This document shows, piece after piece, positions 7,775 through 15,563 of a stretch of DNA of 64,000 bases. How positions within the stretch are numbered: the first letter of the stretch is position 1; every line of letters begins with the position of its first letter. A program made the position numbers and the translations under genes. The stretch comes from Saccharibacillus sacchari DSM 19268 (GTDB taxonomy: Bacteria; Bacillota; Bacilli; Paenibacillales; Paenibacillaceae). Under the pieces are notes generated by a model, which had not been told where the DNA came from, searched no databases, and worked only from the letters and a program-made list of their open reading frames with translations. The stretch is taken from the NCBI RefSeq assembly GCF_000585395.1, contig NZ_KK073875.1, positions 323,186 through 387,185 of the forward strand, read 5' to 3'.

Positions 7775-8881
7775 TTAGCGGTGGTCAGCACCGACCGCTT
7801 GGGAGATATGGGTGAACCCGTCTGTTTGCAACAGCCTTTTGAGTCCGGTATGCAGGTGGCGGTTAATTTCAGGCCCCTTATAGATCATAGCCGTGTAAAT
7901 CTCGATCAGGCTTGCGCCTGCGCGAATTTTGGCATAAGCATCTTCCGGCGTAAAGATTCCGCCGCTCCCCACGATCGGCAGTCTTCCTTGTGTCTGAGCA
8001 TAAGCCCGCCGCACGATCTCGGTTGAACGGGCTGTTAACGGCCGCCCGCTGAGTCCGCCCGCTTCGGTTCGGTTGACATGCGTCAAGCCTTCGCGCGACA
8101 AGGTCGTGTTGGTCGCAATAAGACCGGATACGCCGCTCGAAGCAATAGCGTCCACCGTCTCTTCCAACTCGTCATCGCCCAAATCCGGCGCGATCTTAAC
8201 AAACACGGGCTTCGGCGAAGCCTCGCCCGCTAGGCTTGCCAGTTCGCTCGTCACCGCGGTCAACAGCTTGCGCAATTCGTCGCCATGCTGCAAACGGCGC
8301 AAATCCGGCGTATTGGGCGAGCTGATATTGACGATAAAGAAATCCGCGTACGGGTACAGCACCCGAATGCAGCGTTCGTAGTCGAGATAGGCTTCCTCGT
8401 TAGGGGTGACTTTGTTTTTGCCGATATTGACGCCGACCGGCACGGGACGCTGCTTCAATGCAGCCAAACGAGCCGCCATCGCTTCCGCGCCCTCGTTATT
8501 GAAGCCCATCCGATTGATGAGAGCTTCATCCGACGGAAGACGGAACAATCTCGGCTGTTCGTTACCGGGTTGACTCAAGGGGGTCACGGTGCCGACTTCC
8601 ATAAAGCCAAAGCCGACCGACGAAAATCCCGGAACCGCCTCGGCGTTTTTATCCAGTCCTGCAGCCAAGCCGATCGGAGACGGAAACGACAGTCCCGCCA
8701 CTTCGGAAGCCAGCGCTTCGTCAGGCTCGGTACCGTACATCTTGCGCAGCAGAGTCAGTCCTCCAGGCGCGCTTGAAGCCCCACGCATGCCGTCAATGAC
8801 GAGGTGATGGGCTTTTTCGGGGTCCATCCGGAAAAATAGCGGTTTGGCTAGGCGTTTATACAGCAAGCGGTTCACTCCCAT
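7775..8881 (-). CDS. pyrD: dihydroorotate dehydrogenase, class 2 (quinone-linked)
   Basis: Oxidises dihydroorotate to orotate in pyrimidine synthesis with FMN and a membrane quinone. The 368-aa protein has the class 2 N-terminal extension (residues 1-45, FFRMDPEKAHHLVIDGM) and the catalytic serine in VNISSPNTPDLRRLQ; class 1 enzymes have cysteine there. FMN-site residues appear in GVNIGKNK, VKIAPDL, IVGSGGI and YTAMIYKGP. Bacillus subtilis uses a class 1B PyrD with PyrK instead, and no pyrK or other pyr gene is nearby. The start at 8881 has AGAAGAGAAG; the 24-codon upstream extension has no site. Confidence 0.92.
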   Translation of the reverse strand: MGVNRLLYKRLAKPLFFRMDPEKAHHLVIDGMRGASSAPGGLTLLRKMYGTEPDEALASEVAGLSFPSPIGLAAGLDKNAEAVPGFSSVGFGFMEVGTVTPLSQPGNEQPRLFRLPSDEALINRMGFNNEGAEAMAARLAALKQRPVPVGVNIGKNKVTPNEEAYLDYERCIRVLYPYADFFIVNISSPNTPDLRRLQHGDELRKLLTAVTSELASLAGEASPKPVFVKIAPDLGDDELEETVDAIASSGVSGLIATNTTLSREGLTHVNRTEAGGLSGRPLTARSTEIVRRAYAQTQGRLPIVGSGGIFTPEDAYAKIRAGASLIEIYTAMIYKGPEINRHLHTGLKRLLQTDGFTHISQAVGADHR

Positions 8882-9038
8882 TCTTCTCTTCTGACTCTTT
8901 AATTTTACTCGGAACCCCGTTAAAAGGAAAGCATTCCGGTCGCTTGTTTTCATGAAATAGCAGGCTACGTTCCCTCTTACAATTCCATGAAAAGAGACTT
9001 ACAATGAGGATATACGATACCCAAAGGAGACGATGACA

Positions 9039-9176
9039 ATGGCTGTCAAACGCAAACCGCCTGCCCTCCAGCAAAAAAAGGAAGAAATCAATCGCAAAGC
9101 TGCGCTCTGGATCGGCGGGAGCCTTGCTTTGTTCATTTTGGTTGTAAGCGCATTAATCGTCTGGGCGCAACTCTAA
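9039..9176 (+). CDS. small single-pass membrane protein, 45 aa
   Basis: A short gene starting ATG at 9039, 8 bp after AAAGGAGA, and ending TAA at 9174-9176. The product is MAVKRKPPALQQKKEEI, then RKAALWIGG, then one hydrophobic helix (about 28-44, SLALFILVVSALIVWAQ). The charged N-terminus followed by a C-terminal helix suggests an N-in single-pass protein. An in-frame ATG at 9033 lies too close to the ribosome site. A terminator follows at 9209-9248, so this is a complete mini-transcription unit. The family is not recognised. Confidence 0.7.
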   Translation: MAVKRKPPALQQKKEEINRKAALWIGGSLALFILVVSALIVWAQL

Positions 9177-9208
9177 CCCCGTTCCTATAGGGTTCGATTC
9201 CCAGCACT

Positions 9209-9248
9209 TAGCCCGGTCTCCGGTTTTTCTGCCGTAGCCGGGCTTTTT
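9209..9248 (+). terminator. terminator of the small membrane protein gene
   Basis: AGCCCGG (9210-9216) pairs CCGGGCT (9238-9244) with an extra inner CCGG/CCG pairing, followed by TTTTTC. Confidence 0.8.
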
Positions 9249-9253
9249 CGCAT

Positions 9254-10600
9254 CTAATTCAGCCAGCGGTAGACCTTCTGATCGTTCGTCTGATCCTGAC
9301 GGTCTTCGGTCTGGAAACGCTGCTGCGGAATCACCGTTTCCTCGGGCAGCACGTTGTCTGTCATCGTCACCTTCGTTCCGGCAGGGATCATGTCAAACAA
9401 CTCTTCCACGTCATCCTTGTTCATGCGTACGCAACCGTGCGACTCGTCGCCGCCGATGCTGCTGGGCACATTCGTGCCGTGGATCGCATAGTCGGTATCC
9501 GACAATTGCATCCCCCGACTGCCGAATTCACCGTTGGATTTCCCGTTCGGATTGACCACTTTGTCGCTGATCGCGAACGTTCCGGTCGGCGTCTTGCTGC
9601 CGCCGAGTCCCACTTCATAATTGCGAAGCAGCACGTTTCCGCTCACCACCGCAAGGCGGTGCCGGCTTCGGTCCACGATAATCTCGAGCGGCTGGTCCAG
9701 ATACGGGGTACCGCCAAGCGTTCCGGCCGAAACAGGACGCGCGCCTTCTTCGGACAAAGGCGGCATCTCTTGACCGTAAGCCTGCCTTTTTAACATCGTG
9801 GCAAAAGGATCGAAGGATCGGCTCATGATCGGCGTGGAACCCGACATCACGTTATTCGGAAACGGCTGATTTAGAGCCTTCAAGTTCTCCGGTATGCCGC
9901 CGCCCCCTTCGCGGTAACGGGCAACGGCCGAAGCGAGGGCGGCCAAACTCTCTTGTTCGCTCACCCAAGCTTGAGCGGCTCGACGTTCTCCCCTTGAGAC
10001 GTCGGCTTCGCAATCGCAGGTGGTCGGATCATAGCTTCGAATCAGGCTTTCTGCCGATCCTTCGCCCGGCTCAAGCTCCGCTATCACCGGCATGTTCTTG
10101 TTCCAGAGCAGCCACTTTCCGTTTCGCTCCATGCCAAGCACGGAGGCCGGAACGGATCGTCCGTCTTCCATATAAGCAGCAGCCGCGATGCCGATGGCTC
10201 TGGGTACGCCGATTTCGGCGGCCGTGAAGACGGTTGAAGGCGGCCCCGGATCTTCATTCGTTCCCGCCGCGAACCTCGGCGCGCTGATCCCTGGCGCCTC
10301 GGCATAACGGAAGCCGGCAAGCAATAGCAGCACGGCAGCCAGCAGCCAAGCTCGGCGCTTGGCTATCGCCTTTTTCCGCTTTTGAGCCGCTTCCCGCAAC
10401 TTTTCCTCATACTCGGCTAAAATATCTTCCGGCACATGCACGTGTTCATAAGCCTCGTAGACTTCCTGCGCCTGATTGAAACAGTAGTTGGCCTTGCCCT
10501 CTTGACCGTCGGCCGCATATTCCTTGCCTAATAAGTACCAGGCCATTTTGTTATCGGGATGTTCGCGCACGTACTGCTTCAAATCGCGAAAACGGGTCAT
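9254..10600 (-). CDS. membrane-anchored L,D-transpeptidase (YkuD domain)
   Basis: Cell-wall enzyme that cross-links or modifies peptidoglycan stems on the outside of the membrane. The 448-aa protein has a cytoplasmic TPR-like N-terminus (residues 5-60, MAWYLLGKEYAADGQEGKA), one transmembrane helix (about 84-100, AWLLAAVLLLLAGF), a long linker, and a YkuD domain from about residue 300. The domain carries the histidine/cysteine motif as YAIHGTNVPSSIGGDESHG followed directly by CVRM, with catalytic Cys in SHGCVRM. The start has GGAGCGAAG just upstream. The TPR-plus-transpeptidase layout is unusual relative to the secreted B. subtilis YkuD. It stands alone between terminators. Confidence 0.88.
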   Translation of the reverse strand: MTRFRDLKQYVREHPDNKMAWYLLGKEYAADGQEGKANYCFNQAQEVYEAYEHVHVPEDILAEYEEKLREAAQKRKKAIAKRRAWLLAAVLLLLAGFRYAEAPGISAPRFAAGTNEDPGPPSTVFTAAEIGVPRAIGIAAAAYMEDGRSVPASVLGMERNGKWLLWNKNMPVIAELEPGEGSAESLIRSYDPTTCDCEADVSRGERRAAQAWVSEQESLAALASAVARYREGGGGIPENLKALNQPFPNNVMSGSTPIMSRSFDPFATMLKRQAYGQEMPPLSEEGARPVSAGTLGGTPYLDQPLEIIVDRSRHRLAVVSGNVLLRNYEVGLGGSKTPTGTFAISDKVVNPNGKSNGEFGSRGMQLSDTDYAIHGTNVPSSIGGDESHGCVRMNKDDVEELFDMIPAGTKVTMTDNVLPEETVIPQQRFQTEDRQDQTNDQKVYRWLN

Positions 10601-10659
10601 GGCCCTTCGCTCCTTTGCCGGAAAATAGGCTCTAATGGCTTGCCTGATTCATTCCCGTA

Positions 10660-10703
10660 AAAAAGCGCCTCCCGCCTGTGTTTCAGGAGAGAGACGCTTT
10701 ATC
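10660..10703 (-). terminator. terminator of the ferredoxin gene
   Basis: Minus-strand stem AAAGCGTCTCTCTCCTG / CAGGCGGGAGGCGCTTT with T-run. Confidence 0.75.
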
Positions 10704-10739
10704 TCGGATCTGCCCTGTATTCGGCGCTTTCGAGTCGAA

Positions 10740-11003
<264 letters not shown>

Positions 11004-11114
11004 CTATATCGGCAATACTGATTCTCTTGTCAAGAAGCCATTCCCGTAAGAGCCTTCATCCCTCTAACTATAATATAAACTTTTTTTGATTTCAATCATT
11101 CTTACGTTTCATTT

Positions 11115-12401
11115 TCATCGGTTTTCCTGATCCTTGCTGCGCTCGCCGTGAAAAGAAATCCCCGGCGAACGTCCCGCTTTCAAACGTTTGGTCCCGTCTT
11201 CTTCCAGCATCCCGGCGACCATCAAGGCATCCTCTCCGAACTTATCGCGCAGTTTATCCATGATCTCGGTCAGCTTTTCCTTCTTCGGCTGCTGCTCGTA
11301 ATCGAAAAGGTCAAGTTGGATCGCCGCCGTGCTTTTGTCCGATAGATTCTGCGCGGCCACTCCAAGCAAACGAACCGGCTTTCCGTCGCTCCAATGACGC
11401 AAATACAGAGCTTTGGCTTCCCTGTAAATATCATCGGCTGCTTCGGTCGGAATATCCAGCGTCCGCGAGCGCGTAATGGTCTTCATTTCCGGCGTGCGAA
11501 TCGTGATCTGCACCGATCCCGCCAGCAAGTGCTGTTTGCGCATGCGTCTGGCTACCTGATCGCTCAGATTCAATATCACCCGAAGCGCTTCGGGCGATTC
11601 GGTTACGTCGTACGGCAGCGTCGTCGTATGCCCCACAGATTTGCTGGGTTCGGGAACCGACTGCACTTCCGAATGATCTTTTCCGTTTGCGGCACGCTTC
11701 ATCCAGGCTCCAAACACGCCAAAAGAGGCTTGAAGTCTCTTTTCATCGGTGCGCGCCAATTCGCCGATCGTACGGATGCCCATACGAGTCAGCTTTTCGG
11801 CTGTTTTGGCGCCTACACCAAACAATTCTCCACAAGGCTTGCTCCATAGCGTTTGCGGCAAATCGCGAATGCGAAGTATAGAAATGCCATTAGGCTTTTT
11901 CATATCCGAAGCCATCTTCGCCAACAGCTTATTCGGCGCTACGCCAATCGAACAAGGCAGCGATAATTCATGCTCGATCCGCCGCTGAATCGCCTCGGCA
12001 ATCTCAATCGGTGTCCCGAACTGCCTGGAGCCGGTGATGTCCATATAACATTCATCAATGGAAGTGGCTTCGATCAGAGGCGTATAGTTATAGAGAATCT
12101 CGCGAAAAGCTCTCGAGTATGCCCGATACAACCGAAAATCCGGCTTGATGAGGATCAACGACGGGCAGAGCCGCTGCGCCTGATTTACCGTCATGCCCGT
12201 GCGTACGCCTTTTCGTCTCGCTGGGTAGGAGCTGGTAACGACAATGCCGCGCCGCTTTTCGCTGTCTCCGGCTACAGCCGTCATTTTGCCGCGATACAGC
12301 TCCGGGTTCTCCGCTTCATGCACCGAACAATAAAAAGCATTCATGTCGACATGCAAAATAACCCGCCCTTTTGACGGATAATAGCGCTCGACGTCTTCCA
12401 T
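11115..12401 (-). CDS. dinB: DNA polymerase IV (Y family)
   Basis: Error-prone translesion polymerase. The 428-aa protein has the palm-domain carboxylates in HVDMNAFYCSVHE (about 18) and ATSIDECYMDITG (about 112), the DNA-binding HhH segment FGVGAKTAEKLTRMGIRTIGEL, and a little-finger domain. Near residue 363 lies QLDLFDY, a consensus beta-clamp binding motif, followed by a 65-residue tail. The start has GGAGGTGGG. No GAAC-N4-GTTC SOS box was found in the region upstream, so damage regulation is not evident. Confidence 0.93.
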   Translation of the reverse strand: MEDVERYYPSKGRVILHVDMNAFYCSVHEAENPELYRGKMTAVAGDSEKRRGIVVTSSYPARRKGVRTGMTVNQAQRLCPSLILIKPDFRLYRAYSRAFREILYNYTPLIEATSIDECYMDITGSRQFGTPIEIAEAIQRRIEHELSLPCSIGVAPNKLLAKMASDMKKPNGISILRIRDLPQTLWSKPCGELFGVGAKTAEKLTRMGIRTIGELARTDEKRLQASFGVFGAWMKRAANGKDHSEVQSVPEPSKSVGHTTTLPYDVTESPEALRVILNLSDQVARRMRKQHLLAGSVQITIRTPEMKTITRSRTLDIPTEAADDIYREAKALYLRHWSDGKPVRLLGVAAQNLSDKSTAAIQLDLFDYEQQPKKEKLTEIMDKLRDKFGEDALMVAGMLEEDGTKRLKAGRSPGISFHGERSKDQENR

Positions 12402-12480
12402 TCCTACCCACCTCCTTTTGGCCGCATTTATTGATTTTCATTCTTTCATTTTACAACATCAGAAGCGGTACAAACCGTTT

Positions 12481-12648
12481 TACGAATCGAAATTTTCGAC
12501 CTTCATCGAAATGCTTAATTTTATCACATCCCATCGTATCCGTCCTGTCGCGGACTCCGTGCATGCGTTGCCGGATATCGTAAAAGCCTTCGATAGACTG
12601 ACATCCGGCCAGCAATTCGGTAACGTTTCCATTTCAATCTCACCTTAG
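12481..12648 (+). pseudogene. C-terminal remnant of a zinc-type alcohol dehydrogenase (MDR family)
   Basis: The plus-strand reading frame contains MLNFITSHRIRPVADSV, then HALPDIVKAFDRLTSGQQFG and NVSISIS, ending at TAG. This matches the conserved C-terminus of NAD(P)-dependent zinc alcohol dehydrogenases (pattern RPVID..F.....A...L.SGQHFGK). No catalytic or Rossmann part precedes it; the upstream sequence is the start region of dinB on the other strand. It ends just before a plus-strand terminator (12662-12691), which probably belonged to the lost gene. It is a decayed fragment rather than a working gene. Confidence 0.65.
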
Positions 12649-12661
12649 TTAAAAGGCTCTT

Positions 12662-12691
12662 CGTCCGCCTTGTGCGGACAATCTTTTTTCA
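12662..12691 (+). terminator. terminator behind the dehydrogenase remnant
   Basis: GTCCGC / GCGGAC with a CTTGT loop, then AATCTTTTTTC. Confidence 0.7.
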
Positions 12692-12791
12692 CTCCCTTTT
12701 CTTCCGTAAAATTTGTTAACCCGAGTACTATACCGGTTTAAAGCGTTCATGCTATAATCGACAATTAATACGGACGGAAGGGAGCAGTTCC

Positions 12792-14408
12792 ATGACGCGT
12801 TCCATCACCATTTTCGATACGACACTCAGAGACGGCACACAGGGCGAAGGCATAAGCCTGTCTGCCGACGACAAGTTAAAGATCGCGGTCAAGCTAGACG
12901 AACTCGGCGTGCATTATATCGAAGGAGGCAACCCCGGCAGCAACGGCAAGGATGTGGAATTCTTCCGTCGAGTCAAAGATTTGAACCTCCGGGCAAAGAT
13001 CGTCGCTTTCGGCAGCACGCGTCGCAAAGGCGCCTCGGTCGAAGACGACGAAAACCTGCGACTGATTGCCGAATCCGGCGTGCAGGCCGCCTCACTGGTC
13101 GGAAAGGCTTGGGATTTCCATGTCCATACGGCGCTTCAGACGACGCTGGAAGAAAATTTGGCCATGATCGGCGATTCGATTGCTTACCTGAAGCGTCGGG
13201 GGCTGGAAGTCTTGTTCGATGCCGAGCACTTTTTCGATGGATATAAAAACAATCAAGACTACGCAAAAACCGTGCTTCAAACCGCTTCTGACGCAGGAGC
13301 AGACTGGTTGGTGTTATGCGACACCAACGGGGGAACGATGCCGCATGAAATCCGCGAAATCGTAACCGCCCTTGTCGCCGAGATGCCGGATGCACGCTTG
13401 GGCATTCATACGCATAACGATTGCGAACTTGCTGTCGCCAATGCGCTCAGCGCAGTGTCCGCCGGAGCTTTGCAAGTTCAAGGCACGATTAACGGTTATG
13501 GCGAGCGCTGCGGCAATGCCAATCTATGTTCCGTCATCCCGAATCTTCAGCTCAAACTCGGAATGCCCTGTTTACCTGAAGAAAAGCTTACGCAGCTGGT
13601 TCCGGTTGCCCGTTATGTCAGCGAGATTGCTAACGTGCACATGCCAAGCGGCCAACCGTATGTAGGCAGTGCGGCTTTTGCGCACAAAGGCGGCATTCAC
13701 GTCTCGGCCATATTGCGCGACTCGCGTACGTATGAGCATATTGCTCCGGAGCTTGTCGGCAATAAACAACGAGTGCTCGTATCCGAGCTTGCCGGTCAAA
13801 GCAATCTGATCTCCAAAGCCAAAGAGTTGGGCATCGAACTCGATCCGAAAAGCCCGCAAGCCGCCGAGACGATCGGGCGAATCAAGGAGCTTGAGCATCG
13901 CGGGTACCAATTCGAAGGCGCCGACGCCTCGCTTGAGTTGCTGCTTCGCGAAGCCGGCGGCGAAGTACGCGAATTGTTCGTTTTCGAGTCGTTCAAAATG
14001 CTTGTGGAAAAGTCGGCGGGAAAACCGGTCGTATCGGAAGCTTTCGTTAAACTACGTATCGGCGGAGAAAGCTTGTATACCGCCGGAGAAGGCAACGGTC
14101 CGGTCAATGCGCTCGACAATGCGCTGCGTAAAGCACTGCTTCACTATTATCCGCAGCTCACCGATATGCACTTGAGCGATTATAAGGTTCGGGTATTGGA
14201 CGATAAAGAAGCAACGGCTTCCAAGGTTCGGGTGTTGATCGAATCCCGCGATGCCGAAGATGCATGGAGCACCGTCGGGGTATCCGGCAATGTGATCGAA
14301 GCCAGTTGGGAAGCCCTCGTCGACAGCATGCGTTACGCGCTCCTCGGTCAAGAACCTGCTGCAGCCGTAATAGCCGCGGAGCCGCGCCCCGGTCTGCTCA
14401 ACCATTAA
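12792..14408 (+). CDS. cimA: (R)-citramalate synthase
   Basis: Condenses pyruvate and acetyl-CoA to citramalate, the threonine-independent entry to isoleucine synthesis. The 538-aa protein has a TIM-barrel HMGL/LeuA-type domain with FDTTLRDGTQGEGISLS (8-24), the metal-site HTHNDCELAVANA (about 205) and GCNANLCS-like GERCGNANLC. A C-terminal LeuA-type allosteric domain spans about 395-520. It resembles CimA more than LeuA in the DGTQGEG motif and the RRKG segment. TATAAT with an extended -10 (12753-12758) and GGAAGGGAG lie upstream. No T-box was recognised. No other ilv or leu gene is in the window. Confidence 0.93.
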   Translation: MTRSITIFDTTLRDGTQGEGISLSADDKLKIAVKLDELGVHYIEGGNPGSNGKDVEFFRRVKDLNLRAKIVAFGSTRRKGASVEDDENLRLIAESGVQAASLVGKAWDFHVHTALQTTLEENLAMIGDSIAYLKRRGLEVLFDAEHFFDGYKNNQDYAKTVLQTASDAGADWLVLCDTNGGTMPHEIREIVTALVAEMPDARLGIHTHNDCELAVANALSAVSAGALQVQGTINGYGERCGNANLCSVIPNLQLKLGMPCLPEEKLTQLVPVARYVSEIANVHMPSGQPYVGSAAFAHKGGIHVSAILRDSRTYEHIAPELVGNKQRVLVSELAGQSNLISKAKELGIELDPKSPQAAETIGRIKELEHRGYQFEGADASLELLLREAGGEVRELFVFESFKMLVEKSAGKPVVSEAFVKLRIGGESLYTAGEGNGPVNALDNALRKALLHYYPQLTDMHLSDYKVRVLDDKEATASKVRVLIESRDAEDAWSTVGVSGNVIEASWEALVDSMRYALLGQEPAAAVIAAEPRPGLLNH

Positions 14409-14416
14409 CCCGCAAA

Positions 14417-14451
14417 CAAAAAAAGCGGCTTCCCGCCGTAGCGGAAAGCCC
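14417..14451 (-). terminator. minus-strand hairpin terminator downstream of cimA
   Basis: GGCTTTCCGC / GCGGGAAGCC on the minus strand followed by GCTTTTTTT. There is no T-run on the plus strand, so it terminates a minus-strand transcript arriving from the structured region at 14460-14705 or from the exonuclease gene. Confidence 0.6.
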
Positions 14452-14459
14452 AGTATGAG

Positions 14460-14705
14460 AGGGGTAAACATGGGTGGCAAGCTTCGAGGGAGCAACGCTT
14501 GTCTTGATCGTCAGTACCGGTACCCGGTCAGGAATCCGGTCTCGCGATCAACACTCGCTCCGTTCAAGGCTTGCGGGTCAAACATTGGGCGTTCAAAACC
14601 CGCTTCGAAATGAAGGACATCATTTCGGTGCAGGGAATTTCGCAGCGGGCGGCATGTGAAACGGACTCGTAATCCGTCTCACACCGTAGCGCCAGACCCG
14701 CCGCT
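14460..14705. other. unexplained structured intergenic region (candidate non-coding RNA)
   Basis: No protein is convincing here (a 47-codon frame at 14470 has a good ribosome site but no recognised similarity). The DNA is full of nested pairing. Near 14479-14576, GCAAGC/GCTTGC, GGAGC/GCTCC, TTGATCG/CGATCAA and ACCGG/CCGGT form a rod with internal loops. CCCGCT/AGCGGG encloses CGAAATGA/TCATTTCG. GCGGG/CCCGC encloses GTGA-ACGGA-loop-TCCGT-TCAC. Terminators exist for both strands (14417-14451 minus, 14741-14807 plus), so the direction is undecided. It was compared with 6S, RNase P, SRP, tmRNA, T-box, glmS and cobalamin motifs without a match. Confidence 0.4.
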
Positions 14706-14740
14706 TTTCGGATTTGGATTGCCGTTCATCAAATTGCATG

Positions 14741-14807
14741 ATCCCGCATAAGCCAGGCAACGGTTTCGTTCAAAGCGAAATCAGGCCGAACTTTATGCGG
14801 GATTTTT
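14741..14807 (+). terminator. long hairpin with plus-strand T-run
   Basis: ATCCCGCATAA (14741-14751) pairs TTATGCGGGAT (14793-14803) with inner GCC/GGC and TTTCG/CGAAA pairings, then TTTTT. It is flanked by direct repeats GCCGTTCAT at 14721 and near 14814. It lies just before the end of the convergent exonuclease gene. Confidence 0.6.
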
Positions 14808-14825
14808 CAGATGCCGTTCATTCGA

Positions 14826-15563
14826 TCAAGTGTTGCTCAAATGGGCATACAGATCGCCAAGCGTAGAGATTTGACTTTCCCTCACCCGCTCCATGTAACC
14901 ACCCCATAGCTTTGCCGTCATCAAAGAATCGCCCAAGGCATGATGGCGTTCTTTGATTTCAATACCTTCCTCCACGAGTAGTTCATCCAGCCCATATCCC
15001 GATCTTGTCGGGTCAAGCAGCTTCGCGATCATCATGGTATCGATCACGCGGTGCGTCAGATGAGCCTTGGAAGTTTTCCAAAGCGCGGTATTCAAAAAAG
15101 CTTTGTCATGGGCACTGGCATGCGCGATCAATACGGAATGTCCGATAAAAGCCATAAAATCATGCAGCCCTTCAATCAAAGAAGGCGCATCTTCCACCAT
15201 TGCCGGCGTAATGCCAGTCAAATCCGTGATGTGCGGAGGAATACCGATGCGCGGATTGACCAGCGTATAAAACGTCTCGTCTTCCAGCACCTGTCCTCCT
15301 CTCATCTTGACGGCTCCGAACGATAGAATCTCGTCTCCCTTTTGACAATTGAAGCCTGTCGTCTCCAAGTCGAACACTACAGTCTCCAATTCATTCAGCG
15401 GGGTGATCAAAGCTTCCGGTCTGCGCTGTTCCCGGCTGAGCGAGCGGATGAATGCCATCTGATGGGCACTCTGTCCCCCGAATACCGACGCTACCGCCGA
15501 AGGGACGCCCCCGCCGCGCAGCATGTTCCAAAATCCGCTTCTCGACCCAGCCGGTCCCTTCAT
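14826..15563 (-). CDS. DnaQ-like 3'-5' exonuclease
   Basis: DEDDh-type exonuclease of the PolC-epsilon family, 245 aa. Motifs are Exo I VVFDLETTGFN (about 62), Exo II in IAHASAHDKAFLN (about 147) and Exo III HHALGDSLMTAKL (about 212). A 60-residue N-terminal extension precedes the nuclease. It starts by ATGA overlap with the DUF294 gene upstream, so the two are made together. Such pairs are seen in many bacteria; the substrate is not known to me. It is unlikely to be the replicative proofreader, since Bacillota carry that inside PolC. Confidence 0.87.
   Translation of the reverse strand: MKGPAGSRSGFWNMLRGGGVPSAVASVFGGQSAHQMAFIRSLSREQRRPEALITPLNELETVVFDLETTGFNCQKGDEILSFGAVKMRGGQVLEDETFYTLVNPRIGIPPHITDLTGITPAMVEDAPSLIEGLHDFMAFIGHSVLIAHASAHDKAFLNTALWKTSKAHLTHRVIDTMMIAKLLDPTRSGYGLDELLVEEGIEIKERHHALGDSLMTAKLWGGYMERVRESQISTLGDLYAHLSNT

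Noticed and set aside
12402-12470. LexA box upstream of dinB
   Set aside because: No sequence close to GAAC-N4-GTTC; GGTACAAACCGTT near 12467 does not fit.
12652-12791. T-box or leucine/isoleucine attenuator ahead of cimA
   Set aside because: No T-box core (GGTGGNACCGCG type) or leader peptide; the hairpin at 12662-12691 is a plain terminator of the dehydrogenase remnant.
14470-14613. 47-codon ORF with a good ribosome binding site (MGGKLRGSNACLD...)
   Set aside because: No protein-like character or family similarity, and the same DNA is dominated by nested stems; treated as part of the structured region.
14661-14677. tRNA-Thr (CGT) gene
   Set aside because: Only the anticodon arm is convincing. 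No acceptor stem of 7 bp, D arm or GTTCRA TPsiC loop is found at the right distance on either strand.
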